Assembly: GCA_022801595.1 (NCBI GenBank)
Contig: JAAWSO010000013.1
Span: 1 to 47,876, forward strand
DNA: 47,876 bases
Direction of reading: 5' to 3'
DNA from: Clostridiales bacterium
GTDB lineage: Bacteria; Bacillota; Clostridia; Oscillospirales; Acutalibacteraceae
Shown here piece after piece: positions 26,634 through 33,479 of this stretch. The position numbers and the translations under genes were made by a program. The notes beneath the pieces were generated by a model. That model ran no database searches. It had not been told where the DNA came from and saw only the letters and a list, made by a program, of their open reading frames with translations. How positions within the stretch are numbered: the stretch's first letter is position 1; the number at the start of each line of letters is the position of its first letter.

Positions 26634-27668
26634 ATGAAAAGTTTTAGTGAAAGCTATAAGGCGGCGGGCGTCGATGTGACCGCTGGCTATGAAGCAGTAG
26701 AGCGGATGAAAACCCACGTAGCACGGACCAAGATTCCAGGCGTTTTGTCCGGGATCGGCAGTTTTGGCGGTTTGTTCCAGCCCAACCTCGCTGGAATGAA
26801 AGAGCCGGTTTTGGTTTCTGGAACCGATGGCGTTGGCACTAAGCTGCGCCTGGCTTTTTTGATGGACAAGCATGATACCATCGGTATTGATTGCGTGGCC
26901 ATGTGCGTCAACGATGTGATTTGCTGCGGAGCGCAGCCGCTGTTTTTCCTGGATTATTTGGCAGTGGGTAAGAATTTTCCCGAGCGGGTTGCTCAGATCG
27001 TTTCTGGGGTGGCCGATGGTTGTGTCCAATCCAATTGCGCTTTAATCGGCGGCGAGACTGCGGAAATGCCTGGCTTTTATCCAGAAGAGGAATATGATCT
27101 GGCCGGTTTCTGCGTTGGCATGGTGGACAAAGAAAAGATGATCGACAGCTCTCAAATGGAGGCCGGCGACGTAATTCTGGGCTTGCAATCCTCCGGCGTT
27201 CATTCCAATGGTTTTTCTTTGGTGCGCAAGATTTTCAACGTCAACAAAGAAACCCTATCCCAGTCCTATGAGGAACTGGGCTGCACCTTAGGCGAGTCCT
27301 TGCTGACCCCAACCCGGATTTATGTCCGTTCCATACTGGCTTTGCTGGAGAAATGCCAGGTGAAGGCGATTTCCCACATTACCGGCGGCGGATTCTATGA
27401 AAATATTCCACGAATGATGAAGGAAGGGCTGACTGCGGAAATCAAAAAAGCCTCCTTCCCAACCCTGCCGATTTTTGACTTGATTCAAAAGGTGGGCGAT
27501 GTACCGGAGCACGATATGTATAACACCTTTAATATGGGAATTGGCATGGCGATTGTGGTGCCGGCTGCTCAAGCAGAGGAAGCGTTGGCCCAACTGAAAT
27601 CTACCGGGGAAACTGCATTTGTGATCGGCAAAGTGGAAGCCGGGGATGAGGGTGTTATCCTATGCTAA
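26634..27668 (+). CDS. purM: Phosphoribosylformylglycinamidine cyclo-ligase (AIR synthetase) PurM
   Basis: ATP-dependent ring closure of FGAM to AIR; 344 aa. The N-terminus [29 protein letters not shown] (about 62-71) and [13 protein letters not shown] (about 82-94) are PurM signatures. [11 protein letters not shown] (about 252) lies in the C-terminal ATP-binding half. The gene lies 33 bp after purE with AGGAG upstream. Its last 7 bases overlap purN, so translation of the two is coupled. Confidence 0.97.
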   Translation: MKSFSESYKAAGVDVTAGYEAVERMKTHVARTKIPGVLSGIGSFGGLFQPNLAGMKEPVLVSGTDGVGTKLRLAFLMDKHDTIGIDCVAMCVNDVICCGAQPLFFLDYLAVGKNFPERVAQIVSGVADGCVQSNCALIGGETAEMPGFYPEEEYDLAGFCVGMVDKEKMIDSSQMEAGDVILGLQSSGVHSNGFSLVRKIFNVNKETLSQSYEELGCTLGESLLTPTRIYVRSILALLEKCQVKAISHITGGGFYENIPRMMKEGLTAEIKKASFPTLPIFDLIQKVGDVPEHDMYNTFNMGIGMAIVVPAAQAEEALAQLKSTGETAFVIGKVEAGDEGVILC

Positions 27669-28285
27669 AAATTGCGGTTTTGGTTTCCGGAGGGGGAACC
27701 AACCTTCAGGCGATCATTGACGCGCAGCAGCGAGGGGAAATCATCAATGGTGAAATCGCCTGTGTGATTTCCAGTAAGACCACGGCTTATGCCTTGGAGC
27801 GGGCGAAAAAAGCAGGCCTCGCCACCGAAGTATTGCTGCGCAAGCAGTTTGCCACCATGGAGGACTATGACGCGGCGTTGTTGGGGTTGCTAGAAAAATA
27901 CCAGATTGACTTAATTGTGTTGGCTGGCTTTATGACCATTATCAGCGACAACATCGTCAGCCATTATCCCAATCAGATTATGAATATTCACCCCTCCCTG
28001 ATTCCCTCCTTTTGTGGCGATGGATTTTATGGCCTGCATGTCCACGAAGCGGTTTTAGAAAAGGGAGTAAAAGTCACCGGCGCCACGGTTCATTTTGTGA
28101 ATGAAATTTGTGACGGCGGCCCAATTATTCTGCAAAAAGCCGTGGAGGTGCAGCAGGAGGATACGCCGGAAACCCTCCAGCTTCGGGTGATGGAGCAGGC
28201 AGAATGGAAGATTTTGCCACAGGCCATTTCTCTGTTTTGTCAAGGAAGACTGGAAGTTTCTGGGACACAGGTGAAAATTGTATAA
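27662..28285 (+). CDS. purN: Phosphoribosylglycinamide formyltransferase PurN
   Basis: Transfers a formyl group from 10-formyl-THF to GAR; 207 aa. [16 protein letters not shown] (about 6-21) binds the substrate phosphate. LAGFMTIIS (about 86-94) and [11 protein letters not shown] (about 107-117) carry the catalytic Asn/His pair, and [17 protein letters not shown] (about 141-157) holds the conserved Asp. [14 protein letters not shown] replaces the more usual KGxHAH-type segment but keeps HVHEA. The start ATG overlaps the end of purM. Confidence 0.96.
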   Translation: MLKIAVLVSGGGTNLQAIIDAQQRGEIINGEIACVISSKTTAYALERAKKAGLATEVLLRKQFATMEDYDAALLGLLEKYQIDLIVLAGFMTIISDNIVSHYPNQIMNIHPSLIPSFCGDGFYGLHVHEAVLEKGVKVTGATVHFVNEICDGGPIILQKAVEVQQEDTPETLQLRVMEQAEWKILPQAISLFCQGRLEVSGTQVKIV

Positions 28286-28326
28286 ATATAAGTTTTGTTG
28301 AATAAAAATACCAGAGGAGAAGTAGC

Positions 28327-29037
28327 ATGGAATTGAACTGTTTATCCGAGTATCTCAGCGGAAATCGTTATCCAGGCCGCGGAATTTTGCTGGGCAAACA
28401 CGTGGACGGCAAGTCTGCGGTAATCGCCTATTTCATCATGGGACGCAGCGAAAACAGCCGAAATCGGGTGTTTGTGGAGGATGGCCAAGGGATCAAAACC
28501 AAGGCTTTTGATGAGTCTAAGTTGACCGATCCATCCCTCATTATTTATGCCCCAGTTCGGGTACTGGACAAGACCACCGTTGTGACCAATGGCGATCAAA
28601 CCGATACGGTTTATGAGGCTTTGCAGGTAGGAAAAACCTTTGAGGAAGCCTTACGTACCCGTACCTTTGAGCCGGACGCTCCCAATTTTACCCCTCGTAT
28701 TTCTGGACAAGTTTTGGCAGATGGAGATCTTTCGTATAAGATGTCCATTTTAAAAAGCGACAATGGCAGAGAAGAATCGGTTTTGCGTTTCTTTTATGAA
28801 TACGATGAACCGATCAATGGGGAAGGTCATTTCATCCACACTTATCAGTGTGACGGAAACCCGATTCCATCCTTTGAAGGGGAGCCGGTTCGAGTGAAGG
28901 TGGAGGGGGACATTGATACCTTTACCTCCAATATTTGGAATAGTCTGAATGCGGACAATAAAGTTTCGTTGTTTACCCGGTTTATTGACTTGAAAACTGG
29001 GGAAACTCAAAGCAGAATCTTGAATAAAAATCAGTAA
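28327..29037 (+). CDS. purO: PurO-type IMP cyclohydrolase
   Basis: A 236-aa protein of the IMP cyclohydrolase family first known from archaea, which closes FAICAR to IMP. Recognisable segments are YLSGNRYPGRGILLGK (about 8-23), AYFIMGRSENSRNRVF (about 36-51) and DPSLIIYAPVRV (about 69-80). The role is supported by the next gene, a transformylase lacking the usual cyclohydrolase domain: together they replace bifunctional PurH. AGAGGAG lies upstream of ATG 28327. Assignment rests on my recognition of the family, not on a search. Confidence 0.85.
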   Translation: MELNCLSEYLSGNRYPGRGILLGKHVDGKSAVIAYFIMGRSENSRNRVFVEDGQGIKTKAFDESKLTDPSLIIYAPVRVLDKTTVVTNGDQTDTVYEALQVGKTFEEALRTRTFEPDAPNFTPRISGQVLADGDLSYKMSILKSDNGREESVLRFFYEYDEPINGEGHFIHTYQCDGNPIPSFEGEPVRVKVEGDIDTFTSNIWNSLNADNKVSLFTRFIDLKTGETQSRILNKNQ

Positions 29038-29054
29038 AAGGAGAGGGAGACAAT

Positions 29055-30233
29055 ATGGCGAATAAATTGATGCTAAAGTATGGCTGCAACCCCAATCAAA
29101 AACCATCTTGTATTTTTATGCAGGATGGCAGCGATTTACCCATTCAGGTACGGAATGGAAATCCAGGCTATATCAACTTTCTCGACGCTTTCAATAGCTG
29201 GCAGTTGGTGAAGGAATTGAAGCAGGCCACTGGGTTGCCGGCGGCGGCTTCCTTTAAGCATGTCAGTCCGGCTGGGGCCGCAGTTGCGGTTCCTCTCTCC
29301 GATGTACTCAAGAAAATTTATTTTGTGGATGATCTGGAGCTTTCTCCCATTGCGACTGCCTATGCCAGAGCACGCGGCGCAGACCGTATGTCCTCCTACG
29401 GCGATTTTGTGGCTTTATCCGATCCATGCGACGTACAAACGGCTACCTTATTGGCTCGGGAGGTTTCCGATGGTGTGATTGCCCCAGGCTATACCGCTGA
29501 AGCGTTGGAGATTCTCAAGACCAAGCGGAAAGGCACCTATAATGTGATTCAGATCGACGAAAATTACCGGCCGAATCCCATTGAGCATAAAGATGTGTTC
29601 GGCATTACCTTTGAACAGGGTCGCAATGAGATTTGCATCAGCAAGGATATGCTGACCAATTTTCCGACTAAGAATCAACAGTTCCCAGCAGAAGCGGAGC
29701 GGGATTTGCTTCTGGCTTTGATTACGCTGAAGTATACCCAATCCAATTCGGTTTGCTATGCTAAGGATGGCCAGGCTATCGGCATCGGTGCAGGCCAGCA
29801 ATCCCGGATTCATTGCACCCGTTTGGCGGGCAATAAAGCGGATATTTGGTTCCTGCGGCAGCATCCAAAAGTATTAAATCTACCGTTTAAAAAGGATATT
29901 CGTCGCCCGGATCGGGACAATACCATCGACGTTTATATTTCGGACGATTACATGGATGTTTTGGCTGACGGAATGTGGCAAAATTTCTTTGACACTTGTC
30001 CAGAGCCCTTGACCAGAGAGGAAAAGCGGGATTGGCTCAATCAGCAAACCGGTGTTTCTCTGGGTTCGGATGCATTCTTCCCGTTTGGCGATAACATTGA
30101 GCGTGCTCATCGCAGCGGTGTGTCTTACATTGCCCAAGCGGGTGGTTCTATCCGTGACGACCATGTCATTGAGACCTGTGATAAATATGGAATCGCTATG
30201 GCATTTACTGGAGTGAGGTTATTTCACCATTAA
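29055..30233 (+). CDS. purH: Stand-alone AICAR transformylase (PurH transformylase domain only)
   Basis: Formylates AICAR to FAICAR with 10-formyl-THF; 392 aa. It starts directly with the transformylase part (LKYGCNPNQKPS, about 6-17) and has ASFKHVSPAGAAVAVPL (about 64-80), the KH motif of this domain. SNSVCYAKDGQAIGIGAGQQ (about 233-252) and FPFGDNIERAHRSGV follow, and it ends in AMAFTGVRLFHH. The N-terminal MGS-like IMP cyclohydrolase domain of normal PurH (about 200 aa) is missing, and purO is immediately upstream (17-bp gap). AGGAGAGGGAG precedes the start. Confidence 0.93.
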   Translation: MANKLMLKYGCNPNQKPSCIFMQDGSDLPIQVRNGNPGYINFLDAFNSWQLVKELKQATGLPAAASFKHVSPAGAAVAVPLSDVLKKIYFVDDLELSPIATAYARARGADRMSSYGDFVALSDPCDVQTATLLAREVSDGVIAPGYTAEALEILKTKRKGTYNVIQIDENYRPNPIEHKDVFGITFEQGRNEICISKDMLTNFPTKNQQFPAEAERDLLLALITLKYTQSNSVCYAKDGQAIGIGAGQQSRIHCTRLAGNKADIWFLRQHPKVLNLPFKKDIRRPDRDNTIDVYISDDYMDVLADGMWQNFFDTCPEPLTREEKRDWLNQQTGVSLGSDAFFPFGDNIERAHRSGVSYIAQAGGSIRDDHVIETCDKYGIAMAFTGVRLFHH

Positions 30234-30283
30234 TTTAGAATATTTTTTATGAAAAGTCCAGAATGAAGGATTGAGTGGTAACA

Positions 30284-31543
30284 ATGAAAATTTTAGTGAT
30301 TGGCGGCGGCGGAAGGGAGCATGCTATCATCCGCAAGCTGCTGGAAAGTCCCCGGGTGGAAAAAATCTATTGCGCGCCAGGTAACGGCGGTATTTCCTGC
30401 GATGCTCAGTGTGTGGACATCAAGGCTATGGACATAGACGGCGTAGTAGCTTTTGCGAAGGAAAATGCCGTGGACTTGGTATTTGTAGCGCCGGATGACC
30501 CATTGGCGGCCGGTATGGTAGATGCTTTGGAACAAGCTGGCATCTCTGCTTTTGGCCCTCGCGCCAATGCAGCGATCATTGAAAGCAGTAAGGTATTTTC
30601 TAAAAATTTAATGAAAAAATATCATATTCCAACCGCCGGTTATGAGGTGTTTGACAATTCCCAGGCAGCATTGGATTATATCAAACAAAACAATGTTTAT
30701 CCTGTTGTAGTGAAGGCTGACGGTTTGGCATTGGGCAAGGGCGTGATCATTGCAGCGGATTACCAGCAGGCTGAGGATGCGGTTCACTCCATCATGGACG
30801 ACAAAATCTTTGGCTCGTCGGGCAACCAGATTGTGGTGGAGGAATTCATCACAGGCCCTGAGGTATCCGTGCTGGCGTTTACTGATGGCAAGACTCTGAA
30901 GCCCATGGTTTCTTCTAAGGATCACAAGCGAGCTTTGGATCATGACCAGGGCCTGAATACTGGAGGCATGGGTACTATCAGCCCCAATCCTCACTATGAC
31001 CAAGCCATGGCAGAACTTTGTAGCCGCACAATCTTTTTACCTACCATTGAGGCTATGGCGAAAGAGGGGAGACCCTTTAAAGGCTGTTTGTATTTTGGCT
31101 TGATGCTGACCAAAGATGGCCCCAAGGTGATCGAATATAACTCCCGTTTTGGCGATCCAGAAACCCAGGTGGTTCTGCCAAGACTGAAAACCGACCTAGT
31201 GGATATTCTGTTGGCTGTGGTGGACGAACGTCTGGATGAGATCGAAATCCAATGGTCGGACGATGCAGCGGCCTGTGTGGTGATGGCTTCGGGTGGTTAT
31301 CCGTCATCTTATCAAAAGGGCATTGAAATGTTCGGGATGGATGAGAATGGCCAAGTAGAAGGCGCGACTATTTATCACGCTGGAACAATTAAAAAAGAGG
31401 GAAAATTTTTCACCAATGGCGGCCGGGTTTTGGGCGTTACCGCTACCGGGAAAACATTGGATGAATCCTTGGAGAAAGCCTATTGCGCAGTGAAGAAAAT
31501 TTCCTTTGAGGGCGCTCATTACCGAACGGATATCGGAAAATAA
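30284..31543 (+). CDS. purD: Phosphoribosylamine-glycine ligase PurD
   Basis: ATP-grasp enzyme joining glycine to phosphoribosylamine; 419 aa. It begins MKILVIGGGGREHAI, followed by CAPGNGGI (about 29-36). VVKADGLALGKGV (about 140-152) is the ATP-grasp lysine region, GGMGTISPNPHY (about 227-238) the conserved loop, and EYNSRFGDPETQVVLPRL (about 284-301) the metal/ATP site. ATG 30284 matches the family N-terminus; an in-frame GTG at 30275 would add three residues. It is the last gene of the operon and is followed by a terminator. Confidence 0.97.
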   Translation: MKILVIGGGGREHAIIRKLLESPRVEKIYCAPGNGGISCDAQCVDIKAMDIDGVVAFAKENAVDLVFVAPDDPLAAGMVDALEQAGISAFGPRANAAIIESSKVFSKNLMKKYHIPTAGYEVFDNSQAALDYIKQNNVYPVVVKADGLALGKGVIIAADYQQAEDAVHSIMDDKIFGSSGNQIVVEEFITGPEVSVLAFTDGKTLKPMVSSKDHKRALDHDQGLNTGGMGTISPNPHYDQAMAELCSRTIFLPTIEAMAKEGRPFKGCLYFGLMLTKDGPKVIEYNSRFGDPETQVVLPRLKTDLVDILLAVVDERLDEIEIQWSDDAAACVVMASGGYPSSYQKGIEMFGMDENGQVEGATIYHAGTIKKEGKFFTNGGRVLGVTATGKTLDESLEKAYCAVKKISFEGAHYRTDIGK

Positions 31544-31558
31544 AATCGGATAAAAAGA

Positions 31559-31595
31559 AATGCTGTAGGATGGATTGTCCCACAGCATTTTTTTA
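31559..31595. terminator. Terminator of the purine operon
   Basis: AATGCTGT (31559-31566) pairs with ACAGCATT (31582-31589), with an extra GGA/TCC pairing inside, followed by TTTTT. It overlaps the end of the converging gene at 31593 and may serve both strands. Confidence 0.85.
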
Positions 31596-31925
31596 TTGAT
31601 TTTCTTCTTTTTCTGCGTTGGCTAAGCTGCGCTCCAGCCAGGCTTCCGCAATATCCATGGCCAAATACAAGCCGTTTTTTTCACTGGTTTTTACAATTTG
31701 TTTCCGGGTGCGGATGGTTGGATCGGTGTACATCAACTGAACCGTAACTTTATCAGCAATTTCCTTGTCCGCCACAATTTTTTTGCTTTTGATGTCCATT
31801 TTGATCACGTATTTATCTTTCATACTGCCGTAATAAATGGTATCGCCGCAGCGTACCAGAGGTTTGCCCTTATAGGTTTGGAATTCGCTTTTGGTTTTCA
31901 CGTCGTTCGCTTTTTTTGTGCTCAT
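31593..31925 (-). CDS. Small basic protein of unknown function
   Basis: A 110-aa soluble protein with no signal peptide. It has a Lys-rich start (STKKANDVKTKSEF), a beta-rich middle with KPLVRCGDTIYYGSMKDKYV (about 20-39) and a helical acidic end (AWLERSLANAEKEENQ). I do not recognise a named family; similar short proteins occur as hypothetical proteins in clostridia (recollection, unchecked). A GGGAGG site lies 7 nt before ATG 31925, and an extended -10 lies upstream, so it is well supported as a real gene. It converges on purD. Confidence 0.8.
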   Translation of the reverse strand: MSTKKANDVKTKSEFQTYKGKPLVRCGDTIYYGSMKDKYVIKMDIKSKKIVADKEIADKVTVQLMYTDPTIRTRKQIVKTSEKNGLYLAMDIAEAWLERSLANAEKEENQ

Positions 31926-31967
31926 AGATTAGCCTCCCTCGCTTATTACCAATTTCTGTATCGTGTT

Positions 31968-31976
31968 ATTATATCA
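31968..31976 (-). promoter_or_regulatory. Extended -10 promoter
   Basis: On the - strand TGATATAAT (31976 to 31968) lies 43 bp upstream of ATG 31925. No clear -35. Confidence 0.6.
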
Positions 31977-32174
31977 TAAAAATAGGTAGGAAACAAGTGG
32001 AATTCTGTTGCTCCCTGTTATCATAGGTACTGCTGGGATATCACTTTGTCTATTTTAGGAACAATTCTTGCAGCATTCAATCGTATCGTGCAATGAAGTG
32101 GTGGAAATACAAAAGGGAAGCAAGGGATTTGGCTGGTTCTTTTTCTGGTTTTTCCATGCTGAAGGTAGAGAGTT

Positions 32175-32918
32175 CTATGGTTTGGAAGAAGAAAAATGAT
32201 CGGAGATTTCTGACGTTTCCGCTTTGGCATTGGTTTGACGCTGACACATTTTTCTCCAGTTGATAAAACCATAGAGATCGTTTATAAAAAAGATGACAAA
32301 ACAAATGATGACAGATAGATAGGAGAGATCGGTCGTCGTGGCCAGCGACCATAAAAGAATTAAAATCAGGTCATTGGCGGCATAGGCCAACGCAAAATAC
32401 GCACTTCGACGGAACGTCAAATAAGCGGCAAGGAAACTTGTGGACACGGAAATCGTACTCGGGATTAAGTTTGCTGTATGAAATGCTTTTAAAATAAAAT
32501 AAAAAATCACGGTTACGGCGGCGGTAAGAGCGATCATGACAATAATTTCTTTACCTTTTAAGCGGTTCACTCGGACCTCGGATTTGTTTCCGTCATATGG
32601 ATTTCGTATCCAGGAAATAAAAGAAAAAACCGCCATAGGCAAGGTCATACCCAGATAGGTGATCATTTCCCCATAGTAGGCAAAGGCAAATGACAGGATA
32701 CCATATAGGATACTAAATGCTATCATCAGTAATTGGCCGAAGGGATTGCCTTTGGCACAAAAAATCAGGGAGGTGGCTCCGATTAAAGAGGCGGCTAGCG
32801 TTAGATAATTTTCCCGGTCAAAAAGAAAAAAAGACAGCAAAATCAGGAAAACGGAGGAACCCCATAAGATCATTTCACCTTTGCTGAAAGAGTGGAGCAA
32901 GGATTGAATTTTTTTCAT
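32175..32918 (-). CDS. pnuC: PnuC-family nicotinamide riboside (vitamin) transporter
   Basis: A 247-aa integral membrane protein with about seven helices, matching the PnuC/PnuT/PnuX facilitator family. Useful segments are GNPFGQLLMIAFSILYGILS (about 66-85), YLGMTLPMAVFSFISWIRNP (about 94-113), TISVSTSFLAAYL (about 164-176) and IIFINDLYGFINWRKM-like sequence near the end, where the paired aromatic/Asn residues of the substrate site lie. Nicotinamide riboside is the likely cargo, but thiamine or riboflavin relatives exist. GGAGG is 5 nt before ATG 32918; ATG 32948 would place the start inside the leader hairpin. The gene has its own promoter and a structured leader. Confidence 0.9.
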   Translation of the reverse strand: MKKIQSLLHSFSKGEMILWGSSVFLILLSFFLFDRENYLTLAASLIGATSLIFCAKGNPFGQLLMIAFSILYGILSFAFAYYGEMITYLGMTLPMAVFSFISWIRNPYDGNKSEVRVNRLKGKEIIVMIALTAAVTVIFYFILKAFHTANLIPSTISVSTSFLAAYLTFRRSAYFALAYAANDLILILLWSLATTTDLSYLSVIICFVIFFINDLYGFINWRKMCQRQTNAKAETSEISDHFSSSKP

Positions 32919-32928
32919 AGAAACCTCC

Positions 32929-32999
32929 AAAAAAGCATCCGTAGACATATCTTCTAAGACCTAACGATGTGTAAACGAATGCTCTGCATTTCTACCCGG
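32929..32999 (-). promoter_or_regulatory. Structured pnuC leader with terminator/antiterminator potential
   Basis: On the - strand GCATTCG (32982-32976) can pair with CGGATGC (32941-32935) and is followed by six T's (32934-32929), then the ribosome-binding site. Alternatively TAGA and CCG in 32999-32991 pair with TCTACGG (32945-32939), with a GG bulge, while ATGC-AGA-GCAT (32989-32979) hides the terminator's 5' arm. Mutually exclusive folds are the mark of a riboswitch-like attenuator. Confidence 0.5.
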
Positions 33000-33023
33000 T
33001 GGCAGTTATCTTTTGTTTTGCAC

Positions 33024-33052
33024 ATTATACCTTACAAGTGGGCGAAAGTCAA
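33024..33052 (-). promoter_or_regulatory. Sigma-A promoter of pnuC
   Basis: TTGACT (33052-33047), a 17-bp spacer and TATAAT (33029-33024) on the - strand. The leader to ATG 32918 is about 100 nt. Confidence 0.85.
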
Positions 33053-33085
33053 CCATAAATTTCTCTTTTTTGTTGGGAAAAGAAA

Positions 33086-33135
33086 GGAATAAAAAGAAAA
33101 CTGTCTGCTTCATCTCTATGAATTAGCAGGCAGCT
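33086..33135 (-). terminator. Terminator after ireB
   Basis: Read on the - strand, CTGCCTGCT (33133-33125) pairs with AGCAGACAG (33109-33101) with one mismatch, plus an inner TCAT/ATGA stem, and is followed by a T-rich run (33100-33086). Confidence 0.7.
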
Positions 33136-33145
33136 TTTCGAGAAA

Positions 33146-33391
33146 TTATTCGCCCAGATATGATTTCAACAAGACCTGTAGCAATTCATCCCGGTCAACC
33201 CGACGGATTAAACTGCGGGCATTGTTATGAGTCGTAATATATGTTGGATCTTCCGAGAGGATATAGCCCACGATTTGGTTAATGGGATTGTATCCTTTTT
33301 CTTTCAGAGCATCATAAACGGTGGTGATAATCTTTTTGATGTCACCTTCACGGTCACTCTCAAAGGAAAACGTCATAGTCATATCAAGCAT
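33146..33391 (-). CDS. ireB: IreB family regulatory phosphoprotein
   Basis: An 81-aa protein of the IreB/UPF0297 family, in Enterococcus a substrate of the Ser/Thr kinase IreK that affects cephalosporin tolerance. The family core [20 protein letters not shown] (about 26-45) and [19 protein letters not shown] (about 46-64) is plain, as is the [13 protein letters not shown] end. GGGGGTG stands 7 nt before ATG 33391. In many Firmicutes ireB is followed by ruvX and a third small gene; here it stands alone after pheT. Confidence 0.94.
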   Translation of the reverse strand: MLDMTMTFSFESDREGDIKKIITTVYDALKEKGYNPINQIVGYILSEDPTYITTHNNARSLIRRVDRDELLQVLLKSYLGE

Positions 33392-33432
33392 TTGTCAACA
33401 CCCCCGCATCGTTTCAGTAATTCATCACTTTT

Positions 33433-33461
33433 ATGATACAACATATTGAACAAAATTACAA
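33433..33461 (-). promoter_or_regulatory. Candidate promoter of ireB
   Basis: On the - strand TTGTAA (33461-33456), 17 bp, then TATCAT (33438-33433). Moderate match; read-through from pheS-pheT is also possible because no terminator is seen between them. Confidence 0.5.
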
Positions 33462-33479
33462 GTGTAAATTGAAGAGAAG

